Positions 44,929 through 54,123 of a stretch of 64,000 bases of DNA are shown here, piece after piece. The stretch spans positions 72,697-136,696 of the forward strand of contig NZ_LUHJ01000050.1 of NCBI RefSeq assembly GCF_001597745.1. Direction: 5' to 3'. The notes beneath the pieces are model-generated. The model saw only the letters and a list, made by a program, of their open reading frames with translations, did no database searches and was not told the origin of the DNA. Source of the DNA: Anabaena sp. 4-3. Its GTDB lineage: Bacteria; Cyanobacteriota; Cyanobacteriia; Cyanobacteriales; Nostocaceae. How positions within the stretch are numbered: the first letter of the stretch is position 1; every line of letters begins with the position of its first letter. Made by a program: the position numbers and the translations under genes.

Positions 44929-46485
44929 ATGTCTCGCTGGTTCAATATTGCAGGGCCTTGTAAACCTGAAAAACACTATACCATCCCAGCTACAAGTCGT
45001 CTCCCTGACTTATCAATGCTGATTGAACAAGAAAGTTATTTTGTCCTTCATGCACCGCGACAAACGGGGAAAACAACAGCAATGTTAGCCCTAGCTAAAC
45101 AATTAACAGCAACAGGACGTTATGCAGCAGTAATGGTATCGGTGGAGGTGGGAAGTGCATTTAATCATGACCCCAGTGCCGCAGAATTAGCGATTTTGGG
45201 AACTTGGTATAATACGATAGATATCCGCTTGCCCAATGAATTACAACCACCTGTGAAACAATGGCAACAGGAAGAACCAGGAAACAGAATTAGGGCTTTT
45301 TTGCAAGCTTGGGCAAAAGCTTCACCCCGACCTTTGGTAGTATTTATTGATGAAATTGATTCTTTGCAAGACCAAACACTAATTTCAGTTTTACGACAGT
45401 TAAGAGATGGTTTTCCTAATCGTCCAGAAAATTTCCCCTCATCTGTGGGATTAATTGGTTTACGGGATGTACGAGATTATAAAGTTGCATCGGGTGGTAG
45501 TGACAGATTAAATACATCCAGCCCTTTTAATATTAAAGTCAGTTCTATTACCCTGAGAAATTTTCATGCTGAGGAAGTTGCAGAACTATATCAACAACAT
45601 ACAGCAGAAACAGGACAAATTTTCACACTAGAAGCCACAGCAACAGCTTTTGATTTAACTCAAGGACAACCTTGGTTAGTGAATGCTTTGGCTAAAGAAG
45701 TTGTAGAAAAAATGGTTAAACATAGAAGTATTGCTATTACTAAAGAACATATTTTACAGGCGAAGGAAATATTAATTGCTCGTCAAGATACTCATTTGGA
45801 TAGTTTAGCTGAACGCTTACGAGAACCAAGGATAAAAGCAATTATCGAGCCGATGTTAGCAGGTTTAGAATTAGGGGATATACCCAATGATGATATTCAA
45901 TTTGTGATTGATTTGGGTTTGTGTAAAATGCACCCCCAAGGTGGGTTAACTATTGCTAATCCCATTTATCGGGAAGTTTTACCCAGAGTATTAACGGTGA
46001 CACCAATGGCTTCTCTACCAGTGATTGCACCGACTTGGTTAACCCCAGAAGGAGAGTTAAATATAGATGCGTTACTGGCTGCATTTCTCAAGTTTTGGCG
46101 ACAACATGGAGAACCGTTATTAGGTAGCACTGGCTATCATGAAATTGCCCCCCATATTGTATTAATGGCTTTTTTGCATCGTGTTATTAATGGTGGTGGA
46201 ACTCTGGAAAGGGAATATGCAATTGGTAGCGACAGAATGGATTTATGTCTGCGTTACAAGGATGTGACGTTAGGGATTGAGTTAAAGGTGTGGCGAGAGA
46301 AAAAGCGTGACCCGCAAAATGAGGGGATTGAGCAGTTAGAATCCTATTTAGCCCGTTTGGGGTTAGATTTTGGTTGGTTATTTGTGTTTGATAGGCGGAA
46401 AAATGCCCTACCAATGGAAGAACGTTTATCAACTCAGGTTGTGGTGACTGAAAATCAACGTGCGATTACTGTGATTCGGGCGTGA
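44929..46485 (+). CDS. AAA-like ATPase with C-terminal PD-(D/E)XK nuclease-like domain
   Basis: From ATG at 44929 the 518-residue protein starts 'MSRWFNIAGPCKPEKHYTIPA'. It has Walker A 'HAPRQTGKTTAM' at about 41-52 and Walker B 'LVVFIDEIDSL' at about 137. A helical linker is followed by a C-terminal domain with 'IGSDRMDLCLRY' (about 432) and 'GIELKVWREKK' (about 450), the D...E-x-K pattern of PD-(D/E)XK nucleases. AAA-like proteins of this type are common in filamentous cyanobacteria and unassigned. It sits in the hupL element, opposite to the other three genes, and could act in defence or element maintenance (inference). Confidence 0.8.
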   Translation: MSRWFNIAGPCKPEKHYTIPATSRLPDLSMLIEQESYFVLHAPRQTGKTTAMLALAKQLTATGRYAAVMVSVEVGSAFNHDPSAAELAILGTWYNTIDIRLPNELQPPVKQWQQEEPGNRIRAFLQAWAKASPRPLVVFIDEIDSLQDQTLISVLRQLRDGFPNRPENFPSSVGLIGLRDVRDYKVASGGSDRLNTSSPFNIKVSSITLRNFHAEEVAELYQQHTAETGQIFTLEATATAFDLTQGQPWLVNALAKEVVEKMVKHRSIAITKEHILQAKEILIARQDTHLDSLAERLREPRIKAIIEPMLAGLELGDIPNDDIQFVIDLGLCKMHPQGGLTIANPIYREVLPRVLTVTPMASLPVIAPTWLTPEGELNIDALLAAFLKFWRQHGEPLLGSTGYHEIAPHIVLMAFLHRVINGGGTLEREYAIGSDRMDLCLRYKDVTLGIELKVWREKKRDPQNEGIEQLESYLARLGLDFGWLFVFDRRKNALPMEERLSTQVVVTENQRAITVIRA

Positions 46486-46812
46486 GTGTTTTGATAGGAA
46501 GTAGCTAGGCGATACGCCTTTGGCGTAAAGCTTCTCTGCGAGACGCTACGCGAACGCTTATCGCAGTTAAGGAAGTTAAAGGCAAGTAGTCAAGTATAAT
46601 TGTTTTCTTGGTATCGAAATATAAACACGGTTTTTTCTCAATATAAATACGCAAATTTGAATATATAAGTTTAAATAGTTACTGATTTACTTGGGTATAG
46701 AAGTATTTATTTGGAAATTGAGCGATCGCCGAAGACCGGGCTTTTCCCATCGCATTTCTCAAAGATGTTTAACGACCAAGCTCACTGGCAGCAATAGAGC
46801 GCAAGCATCTGG
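46486..46812. other. Spacer inside the hupL element
   Basis: 327 bp between the convergent AAA and hsdS-like genes. It contains palindromic 'gatacgcctttggcgta' and 'gagacgctacgcgaacgc' units of a repeat family spread over the chromosome, and one HIP1 site at 46722-46729. No gene is seen. Confidence 0.6.
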
Positions 46813-48249
46813 TTAAGCATCTATTTGCTCGTGCCTTATTGCATCTTCTATTATTTTATTTATTGTCTGTTGCTTTTCTTCAATCTGTCGGTCTATTTCT
46901 TTTTGCGAGTCAAGTTGGGTTTTTATGGCTTCAACTATCTCGATCTGTTCTTCAAATTCTGGAATTGGTAGTCTAAAATTTAAAAGTTCAGTTGATGATA
47001 CTTTTACCATTGTTTGATTCTTTCCTTTTGCAACATACTTAAAATACAATCTACCTATGAAAGAATTAAAAATATAACTCAAATATTGCTTGTCAATAAA
47101 AGTTTCGTCTAATTCAACCCTTATGTATAAGTCTGGGAATATTATATTTTCTTCTATTTCATCATTTACAATTGATGCAAGACCAACTAAGTCCACCGTA
47201 TTACCTCTGCTGACAAAAAAATCTCCTTTTTCAATATAGAATTCTTCAATATTATTTCGATTTTCTTCTGTAAATTTGGATGGCTCTATTTTAAGTATTC
47301 CATCAAAACTATAATTTTCCTGACCTAAAACTGGAATACCCTCACCGCCTTCAACCGATAATGGACTCCATCCATTTTTTGTAGATTTAATAAAACGACC
47401 GAGCGTTTGAATACAATCAATATCAGAATAAAGAATTGATTGAATATATTGCATTTTGTTCCATCTTAGCCCACTTCTTAATGCTGGATTATATAAAGCA
47501 ACCTGGCTGAATGAAGCAGGTAAAATTTTAGCTTTTTCTAATTTATATACTTCATCAAGGTCAATTTTAAAGTAGTCTCCAAAAACTTGATTGATGATGT
47601 TTAACGGTTGTAGTTTTGAGTTTTCGATAACGTTAATTTCTTTCTCAATTCTGTTAATTATATTTAAAATTTGTTTTTGTTCTGACAAATAAAAGTATGG
47701 CAACCTTATAAGTGATAAATGGTCTGTATTTAAACCCGGCTGCCCCTTTTTACGATAGGCTAAATCTTTGATTTGGAACTGTGTGAACTCATCCCTAAAC
47801 AAGTAAAAGAGAAAATCATGTAAATATGTTTCATTGCTACGAAAAATATATACGTGTTCGTTCACCATAACTTCATTAATGGGAAATGTCTGATTGACTA
47901 AACAACATTTACCCGTTAATGCTCCATCTTTACAAACAAGAATATCCTTTTGCCTGACTTTACCTTTATTAGTTGAATTGTAATAATATAATGGAACAAC
48001 AGGCATATTAGTTAGGTCAATTCTTCCATCTTTTCCAATTTGCTCACCACCAAGACTTATTGCTACTTCTTCATCTTCAATATATACAATACCACCCTTC
48101 GGTCTACTTCCCGCTTCAACCAATGAAAGGCAATCAAGTAGCTTAACCAACTTCCTTGATGTTTTAGGGGCTTCTTTAGAAAAACAAACGCGTAGGTTTG
48201 AATTACTTGAAAGTGCTGATAGTTTTACTAATGCTTTTACTACTCCCAT
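46813..48249 (-). CDS. Restriction-modification specificity subunit, HsdS type
   Basis: This 478-residue protein has the two-fold layout of HsdS: two target-recognition halves, each ending in a helix ('LSEQKQILNIINRIEKEINVI' at about 195 and 'EFEEQIEIVEAIKTQLDSQKEIDRQIEEKQQ' at the C-terminus), which space the DNA half-sites. 'PIPEFEEQIEIVEAI' is a typical HsdS end-of-TRD motif. It confers sequence specificity on the fused nuclease-methylase upstream, whose stop it overlaps by 10 bases. The recognition sequence cannot be predicted from reading alone. Confidence 0.88.
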   Translation of the reverse strand: MGVVKALVKLSALSSNSNLRVCFSKEAPKTSRKLVKLLDCLSLVEAGSRPKGGIVYIEDEEVAISLGGEQIGKDGRIDLTNMPVVPLYYYNSTNKGKVRQKDILVCKDGALTGKCCLVNQTFPINEVMVNEHVYIFRSNETYLHDFLFYLFRDEFTQFQIKDLAYRKKGQPGLNTDHLSLIRLPYFYLSEQKQILNIINRIEKEINVIENSKLQPLNIINQVFGDYFKIDLDEVYKLEKAKILPASFSQVALYNPALRSGLRWNKMQYIQSILYSDIDCIQTLGRFIKSTKNGWSPLSVEGGEGIPVLGQENYSFDGILKIEPSKFTEENRNNIEEFYIEKGDFFVSRGNTVDLVGLASIVNDEIEENIIFPDLYIRVELDETFIDKQYLSYIFNSFIGRLYFKYVAKGKNQTMVKVSSTELLNFRLPIPEFEEQIEIVEAIKTQLDSQKEIDRQIEEKQQTINKIIEDAIRHEQIDA

Positions 48250-51041
48250 ATCACTTCCTTTCTAATGTTGTCTAATATGGTTAGTAAGTTGGTTGTGCGA
48301 AGCACAATATCATCACTTTTATAGCGAGAAAGTACACCATTTTTGAAATGATTGATAAGCTCGATATCTGTTCTTTGTACGTACTCAGCCTTTAAATCGT
48401 CATTTCCATAATACTTCTTGAAAATTCCAATTATCTGTGATTTTTCTAATTCCACCTGCTCAATCTTTGCAGTTTGTGCTTCAATATCCGTATTGAGTTT
48501 TTCCGCTTTCTTTCTCAGTGCTTCGGTTTCTTTGTCTTCAATTTTCTGATTTGTAGCTTCCAATTCTTTTTTAAGTTCGTCTAACTGCTCTTTCAAAATA
48601 TTGATGCCTTTGTCGTAGTTATCAATGATTTCTTTTGTGTTGAGCGTATTAGGTGCATACTCCAAATCGTAAAGGTCGTTTGGCATTGGGTTTTCACCCC
48701 TTTTGGTTCGTTTGTAGCCCACATTTTCGGCTTCTGCCATAAAAATATTATAGTCCATTTCTTTTGCTACTTCGCCAAATACCCACCAAGCATTGTAAAA
48801 GCCAAATACATTGGTTTCTTTTTCAAACTTCGATATACTGTCTATTTCTTCACTGTATTTGGTAAGCAACTCTTTTGGATTTAATGCTTCATCTTCGAGG
48901 GTTATGTAGTCCTTTAAAAAGCGTTTTATATTGGTTTTGATGTGTTCCAAATCTTCTTTGTTTATGACCTCAACAGCTTCCTTGTCTTCATTCTTCAATA
49001 GTTCATTCAGGTCGGTGGTGAGTTCCTTGACCCAAGCATACTTTTTACTTAGTTTGGCTTCATTTACAAAGTAGTCGTAATAGCGAACTACGCGGGTTTT
49101 AAGTTTTGCCCATTCCTTCCCATATTTGTCCCAACGCTCGTTCCATTGCTCTACCTGATTTTTGGTTTTCTTTTGAGCAAACAGAAGGCTTGTTTTAGTT
49201 GAAGTATATGGCTCAAAAGTTACCTGCGGAAGACTTACAATAGCTTTTATATTGAAGTATTTGAAAAGAAACAGTCGAATATATTTGTTCTCGGTGGTAT
49301 CAAACACACTTTCGGGAAGCACGACACCCAATCTGCCACCTTCTTTTAAAAGCTGATAGTATCTTTCAACAAATAAGTTTTCAGAGTTCTTTTTATCTCC
49401 GAAAACAAAAGCGTGTTTTACTTCTCTTTGGGTTTGTGTATCCAAATCAACGCTAAAAGGCGGGTTGCTTATGACAACATCAAATTTTGCGTTTACTTCT
49501 TTGTCGTTGTAAAGTGGTTCTGTGTTAGCTGTTTCTAAATAGCTAGGTGAAGTCTCTTTTGCATAAAAGCGGAAAGGTAACAAGCCGTCTTTTACGAAAA
49601 TATTGGTTGAGCCATCACCATGTAAAATCATATTGACTTTTGAGGAAGTACCTAAGTCAAAGTTGATTTCAGTACCGTATAGATAGTATCTTGCCCATCT
49701 GTTTTGTTTGCTTTTTTCATCTATTTGTCCAAACAGTTCATCCAAGCGTTCTTGGGTTTGTCTGCTTGTTTTGATTAGATGTCTTTGTTTGTATTTTACT
49801 TCTTTGGTAATGAGCTTCATTGCTTCTACCAAAAAAGTTCCGCTACCTGCTGATGGATCAATAATAAGCGGTAATTCTCGGTCATTGTTCAGTCGGTCAA
49901 TTGCTAACTTGTCCAATTGTAAAGCATAAAGCAAAAAGTTTACGATTGGGGTAGGGGTAAAAAACTGCCCTTTGTTTTGCTTAAAACCGTCTCTGGTAAT
50001 GCTTTCAAAAAAGTCTCCAAGGATGTCTTTACCGTCTAATGAACTACGACCTTCCAAAAACGAAAAGCTCTCTAATGACTGAACGGTGTAAATAAGTTTG
50101 TTTATTGGAAACTTATTTCGGTTAATGACATTATCATCATCAATTTTTTGCTGTTCTAAAACATTGAGTTGTTCTTTTAATGCTCGTTTGTAAAGTTGGT
50201 TTATCCGGCCATAAACTTTTTCTGCTCCTTCAATATAGTTTCCGTATTGGTAAATCTGAAAATCATATTCTTGTCCGTCTTCCTTCTCATATTCGTCTTG
50301 AATTTTGGCAAGAATGATATTTACAAGCGAATAGAAAATTTCACTGTCGTTTGTTCCGCCACCACCCCAAAGCACATTGTGCAGGTTTCTGCCCAAACCT
50401 TCAATTTCTTCACGATTGATTTTGGTTCTTAAATCATGCTTTTCGTGTCCTTTGATTAAGGGCTGTTTCTTTGGCTCTCCGTAACCTGCGGTAATTTCCG
50501 TTCCAATGGAAATAAAGCCGTCATTTTCCCAATCTGCGTAGTTGAGGTATTTCTCAAAGTCAATGATTATTGCTTTATCTAAAATGCCTTCATCTTGCAG
50601 GTCGGCAGTGTAGTAAACTAAATATTTTACTTTTGTTTTATAGTTTTTTTCTTCGGCTTGGGCTAATGAAAATAGTTGTCCGTCAATTTCTTCTTTGTCT
50701 TTTTCAAACTTGTTTGGTGCTTTGGTTTCAATGAAAAAGAAGGGATTTCCTTTATCATCTTTTACAATAATGTCAATTCGTGGGCTTAGTTTGCCGTGTC
50801 CTCCTTTTACTAAATATTCTTTTTCAATTTCAATGTTTTCAGGCTTATAGTCAAGTTCGTTAACCAAACGGTCAATAAGAAATGCTCTTACAATTTCTTC
50901 ATCACCCGTTAGTGATTTTAAAACTCTGTTTTGCTTTATTTTCTCGGAATATTGAACAGTCGCTTTGTCAATGTTGATTTTTGCAACACTGTTTTTCTGC
51001 TTATGCAGATTATGTTCAATTATTTCTTTCCATTCTTTCAT
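48240..51041 (-). CDS. Fused restriction nuclease and N6-adenine DNA methylase
   Basis: In this 933-residue protein, residues about 30-200 form an HsdR-N-like PD-(D/E)XK nuclease with 'SPRIDIIVKDD' (about 85) and 'FFFIETKAP' (about 102). Residues about 290-700 are an HsdM-type gamma N6-adenine methylase with SAM motif 'DPSAGSGTFLVEA' (about 394) and catalytic 'VVISNPPFSVD' (about 524). Residues about 800-870 are a long coiled coil. There is no helicase/translocase domain, so this is not a classical type I set. Nuclease-methylase fusion plus a separate S subunit recalls BcgI-like type IIB/IIG enzymes. The Lys/Asn-rich, AT-rich coding style differs from neighbouring genes and suggests recent transfer. 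Confidence 0.85.
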   Translation of the reverse strand: MKEWKEIIEHNLHKQKNSVAKINIDKATVQYSEKIKQNRVLKSLTGDEEIVRAFLIDRLVNELDYKPENIEIEKEYLVKGGHGKLSPRIDIIVKDDKGNPFFFIETKAPNKFEKDKEEIDGQLFSLAQAEEKNYKTKVKYLVYYTADLQDEGILDKAIIIDFEKYLNYADWENDGFISIGTEITAGYGEPKKQPLIKGHEKHDLRTKINREEIEGLGRNLHNVLWGGGGTNDSEIFYSLVNIILAKIQDEYEKEDGQEYDFQIYQYGNYIEGAEKVYGRINQLYKRALKEQLNVLEQQKIDDDNVINRNKFPINKLIYTVQSLESFSFLEGRSSLDGKDILGDFFESITRDGFKQNKGQFFTPTPIVNFLLYALQLDKLAIDRLNNDRELPLIIDPSAGSGTFLVEAMKLITKEVKYKQRHLIKTSRQTQERLDELFGQIDEKSKQNRWARYYLYGTEINFDLGTSSKVNMILHGDGSTNIFVKDGLLPFRFYAKETSPSYLETANTEPLYNDKEVNAKFDVVISNPPFSVDLDTQTQREVKHAFVFGDKKNSENLFVERYYQLLKEGGRLGVVLPESVFDTTENKYIRLFLFKYFNIKAIVSLPQVTFEPYTSTKTSLLFAQKKTKNQVEQWNERWDKYGKEWAKLKTRVVRYYDYFVNEAKLSKKYAWVKELTTDLNELLKNEDKEAVEVINKEDLEHIKTNIKRFLKDYITLEDEALNPKELLTKYSEEIDSISKFEKETNVFGFYNAWWVFGEVAKEMDYNIFMAEAENVGYKRTKRGENPMPNDLYDLEYAPNTLNTKEIIDNYDKGINILKEQLDELKKELEATNQKIEDKETEALRKKAEKLNTDIEAQTAKIEQVELEKSQIIGIFKKYYGNDDLKAEYVQRTDIELINHFKNGVLSRYKSDDIVLRTTNLLTILDNIRKEVIWE

Positions 51042-51269
51042 TTATATTCCTATATTGTAATTTGTCTTGATACTTAACTATTTATTATTTATTAGACGGA
51101 AAGTTTCCGTCTATTATGCCAAACAAGCCAGTCAGATAAAGTATTATAACGTCCTAATTAGGAGATTAGACAGAATGCTCCTGACATTTTTACCACCGAA
51201 CAGGTACAAGATGCAATTCGGCTTAAACATTATTCATAAAAGACAGAAAAAAGTTGTGTTTCGGTTGAT

Positions 51270-52748
51270 TTATACATTCTCCGATAACTTCAACTTTTCC
51301 ACCTCCAATTTCAACCTTTCATTCTCCATCCTTAACGCCAATATTTCATTCTTCTGCAACTCAATTAACGACTTTTGGCTAATTACCTCACCAAAGGCTT
51401 TTTTCCTGTTTTCAATCCCAAACCATCTTTGATAAGTCTTTGTATGTTCATCAACAGTATGACCTAAATTGTCTGCTGCTGCTTTAATCGGTATTCCCTG
51501 AAGATGCGCTCGAATTGCACAAGCATGACGCAAATCGTAGGGTTGAAACTCAATTCCCACTTTTCTAAACCATCTGGATATATCTCTCCGCATCCAATTA
51601 ATATTTTGTACAGATGCGATTTTTGCAACCTTTTGTTCTAAAATCTTTAATGGTTTGGGATTTTTTAAATCAAATAATTCTATCCATTCCGGTACAAAGG
51701 GGATAACTTCTCGATATCCAGTTTTAGTATTTTTATTCACTTTCCAAGTATGGTCTATATTTTGGGCAGACATCCACCAGTTAATATCAGGTTCTACAAA
51801 TAATTCCCTTGGTCTTAACCCATAAGTCGCTAACATTCCATATACCCAACGCCACATTTCCCAGGTGTCTATTTCATCACTAATGTTTGTATTTTTGCGG
51901 TTGAGTGCGAATTTTTCAAAGAGGTGAAAAGCAGATATTATTTTTTCATCATCAGGGATTTCTCGATGGGCAGGGGTGACATTATCCCGTGTGACATCGA
52001 GTTTAAATCCTAAATTAAAGGTTTTAATCAAAACGGAAGTTACGGCAATCAATTCATTTTTTTTATTGCCCTGAGATGAATTAATAACTTCTTCAAAATT
52101 TTCTTTTGTCGCTAAATGGGTGAGAGGAAAGTTTCTTTTAAGTACAGATATATAGTTAGCAAAAGTATTTTGACTGGTGATAGTTTTCTGACGGGTTTGA
52201 TAATATTTTTCCTCAAATGTATCTAATAATTCCCCAATAGTTTTTATCTCTTGCTTTTCTCTAGACTTAATTCCTAAATACTTCTCATTCCACTGGAAAG
52301 TATGACGAGCAATTAATTTACCTAACTCGTAACTTTCCTCAATTGCAGTTTTTAGTCCCTCCAAATTTGCGGGGATTCCAAGAGACAAATCATACTGTTT
52401 TTTCTGCTTACCTACACTTTTATCACCTGGTTTTAACGGTAGAGTAGCTCGTAACTGGAGAGAATTGCCAGTTTGTTTAATGCTAACTCTTATTCTCTCC
52501 CTTTTTAAATTAGTATTAGCTTCGACTAACTTCTGTTCAAAAACTGCTTGATACTGTAATTCCGTTGCTTTTATTTTCGCCATTGTTCCCCTATAGCTAC
52601 CGTCTGTGGTGTTCTGCGGCTCAAAATCTGCAAACATATCGGCGAACCAGTCCCCTGAGTCTGTGTTTACATCCTCATGCAGAGATGGGGGATATGTTTC
52701 CGATATTAACTTTTGGCGAACGCAATTACCCTGATTTTGCCGACCCAT
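51270..52748 (-). CDS. xisC: XisC, hupL-element site-specific recombinase
   Basis: This 492-residue tyrosine recombinase of the XisA/XisC group excises the element in heterocysts. The C-terminal catalytic domain shows Arg I in 'GLRPRELF' (about 317), then 'QPYDLRHACAIR' at 402-413, where Tyr404 replaces the usual His of the HxxR box, followed by 'DNLGHTVDEHTKTYQRW' with the nucleophile Tyr at about 439. The Tyr-for-His change is a known trait of XisA/XisC. A coiled coil ends the protein (about 460-490). The gene starts 115 bp inside the right junction and reads leftwards. Confidence 0.95.
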   Translation of the reverse strand: MGRQNQGNCVRQKLISETYPPSLHEDVNTDSGDWFADMFADFEPQNTTDGSYRGTMAKIKATELQYQAVFEQKLVEANTNLKRERIRVSIKQTGNSLQLRATLPLKPGDKSVGKQKKQYDLSLGIPANLEGLKTAIEESYELGKLIARHTFQWNEKYLGIKSREKQEIKTIGELLDTFEEKYYQTRQKTITSQNTFANYISVLKRNFPLTHLATKENFEEVINSSQGNKKNELIAVTSVLIKTFNLGFKLDVTRDNVTPAHREIPDDEKIISAFHLFEKFALNRKNTNISDEIDTWEMWRWVYGMLATYGLRPRELFVEPDINWWMSAQNIDHTWKVNKNTKTGYREVIPFVPEWIELFDLKNPKPLKILEQKVAKIASVQNINWMRRDISRWFRKVGIEFQPYDLRHACAIRAHLQGIPIKAAADNLGHTVDEHTKTYQRWFGIENRKKAFGEVISQKSLIELQKNEILALRMENERLKLEVEKLKLSENV

Positions 52749-52781
52749 TCCCTAAATATTCCCTTATTTATAAACTGAAAA

Positions 52782-52850
52782 GCTGAAAATAAAATGTTCT
52801 TACCGAGCAAAATAACTTTACGCAATAAGTTACTCAGTAACATTTTCAGC
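52782..52850. promoter_or_regulatory. Imperfect inverted repeat between xisC and right junction
   Basis: Outer arms are GCTGAAAAT (52782-52790) and AACATTTTCAGC (52839-52850). Middle arms are TTACCGAG (52800-52807) and CTCAGTAA (52833-52840). Inner arms are TAACTT (52813-52818) and AAGTTA (52827-52832). Together they make a nested palindrome in the space that must hold the xisC promoter, 14 bp from the right recombination site. It may be a regulator or recombinase arm site. Confidence 0.5.
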
Positions 52851-52863
52851 ATATCACCAGTTG

Positions 52864-52880
52864 TCACAGCAGTTATATGG
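52864..52880 (+). repeat. Right recombination site of the hupL element
   Basis: TCACAGCAGTTATATGG, identical to 44677-44693; ATG at 52877-52879 within it is the in-frame Met that follows 'HSSY' after joining. Confidence 0.95.
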
Positions 52881-53965
52881 TGCCTGGTGGTGTGATGTGC
52901 GCCCCCACTTTAACAGACATTACCCGCGCTTGGGCAATTCTGGAATACTTCCGCACTAACTGGTTAGAACCTGTATGGTTGGGTTGTTCTTTAGAACGAT
53001 ACGAAGAAATCCAAACTTACGATGATTTCATGGACTGGTTAGAAGAAGACATCAAACATCGGATGTCAGACTTGGGTTTCTATTGGCGCATGGGTCTAGA
53101 TGTTGGTCTAGATAGATACGGTGCTGGTGTTGGTAAATACGTCACTTGGGGATATTTACCTCATGAAGACAAATACCAAAAGCCAACCATCGAAGGACGC
53201 AACGCCGCTATGATTATGAAAAGTGGTGTGTACGACAGCTTCACCGATACACATACTTTGATGGATCATACCTTCGCCCGTGAGAATACTACCCATTCCT
53301 GGTATGAAGAAGGGGAAGCAGATGTTCACCCCTTTGACCGCACGACCAAACCCACCCAGAACAATCATAAAGACTTCAAAAATGCCTACTCTTGGTCTAC
53401 TGCGGTACGACATCAAGATTTCGGACGTTTGGAAGTCGGCCCTCTAGCGCGTCAGTTAGTCGCAGGTGGTCAGCATGGCGAGTCTTGGCAACATTACGAC
53501 GGGTTTATTCTGGACGCTTTCAAGAAAATGGGCGGTGCTAGTATTCATCTGCGTCAGCTAGCACGAGTTCACGAAATTGTCAAGTTATACCGGCAAGCGG
53601 AAAGATGTTTGCGTGAGTTCCAGTTGAATGAACCTTGGTATATTAAACCGACGGAAAAAGACGGACGCGGTTGGGGTGCAACGGAAGCGTCACGGGGTTC
53701 TTTGTCTCATTGGGTAGATATTGAAGAGGGCAAGATTAAGAATTATCAAGTGATTGCTGCTACTACTTGGAATGTCGGCCCCCGTGATGGTGAGGGAGTC
53801 AGAGGCCCGATTGAGGAGGCTTTGGTAGGTACTCCTATTGAAGATCCTACTGATCCTGTGGAGGTGGGACACGTGGCGCGATCGTTTGATTCTTGTCTGG
53901 TGTGTACTGTTCACGCCCATGATGCGAAGACGGGTGAGGAGTTGGCGCGTTTTCGCACTGCTTAG
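52865..53965 (+). CDS. hupL: Uptake hydrogenase large subunit, 3' part
   Basis: The frame from CAC at 52865 through stop 53963-53965 supplies the last 361 residues of HupL after excision. 'GQHGESWQHYDGFILDAF' lies mid-domain. The C-terminal NiFe ligand motif is 'SFDSCLVCTVHAHDAKTG', with the two ligand Cys and the His after which HupW cleaves off the last 15 residues. An ATG at 52877 could start a truncated product, but no ribosome-binding site supports it. The gene is expressed usefully only in cells where XisC has removed the element. Confidence 0.97.
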   Translation, partial: HSSYMVPGGVMCAPTLTDITRAWAILEYFRTNWLEPVWLGCSLERYEEIQTYDDFMDWLEEDIKHRMSDLGFYWRMGLDVGLDRYGAGVGKYVTWGYLPHEDKYQKPTIEGRNAAMIMKSGVYDSFTDTHTLMDHTFARENTTHSWYEEGEADVHPFDRTTKPTQNNHKDFKNAYSWSTAVRHQDFGRLEVGPLARQLVAGGQHGESWQHYDGFILDAFKKMGGASIHLRQLARVHEIVKLYRQAERCLREFQLNEPWYIKPTEKDGRGWGATEASRGSLSHWVDIEEGKIKNYQVIAATTWNVGPRDGEGVRGPIEEALVGTPIEDPTDPVEVGHVARSFDSCLVCTVHAHDAKTGEELARFRTA

Positions 53966-54123
53966 TTGAGGTGGAGGTTTAAACGCAAAGGGGCGCGGAG
54001 GTAAACGCGGAGGTACGCGGAGATTTTACTATGAGTGGCTAATGGCTAGTTATTATTTGGTTAGTCATTAGCTCATTAGTATTTTATGGTTGAAAATTGC
54101 CATAAAAAGGTGTAATAAACACT
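53966..54123. repeat. Short repeats after hupL
   Basis: 'gcaaaggggcgcggaggtaaacgcgg' is one member of the cgcagag/cgcggag repeat family (compare 19868, 35929 and 39767), followed by 'ttagtcattagctcatta' heptamer units. No gene and no clear terminator are seen. Position: between convergent hupL and the toxin-like gene. Confidence 0.6.

Larger units (their letters stand above)
44677..52880. mobile_element. hupL excision element (8,187 bp between repeat starts)
   Basis: The element is bounded by the perfect 17-bp direct repeat TCACAGCAGTTATATGG at 44677-44693 and 52864-52880. One copy would stay in hupL after excision and one in the circle. It carries xisC, reading inward from the right end, an AAA/nuclease-like gene, and a two-gene restriction-modification system. 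Heterocyst-specific excision by XisC is established for the homologous element of Nostoc PCC 7120, where the repeat is given as 16 bp. This version is about 8.2 kb with different-looking cargo. The RM half is AT-rich and I saw only one HIP1 site (46722) in the whole element, suggesting foreign origin. Confidence 0.95.

Noticed and set aside
51067..51432. 121-codon plus-strand ORF at the end of xisC
   Set aside because: Mostly antisense of the xisC coiled-coil region; low-complexity Phe/Ser/Asn composition.
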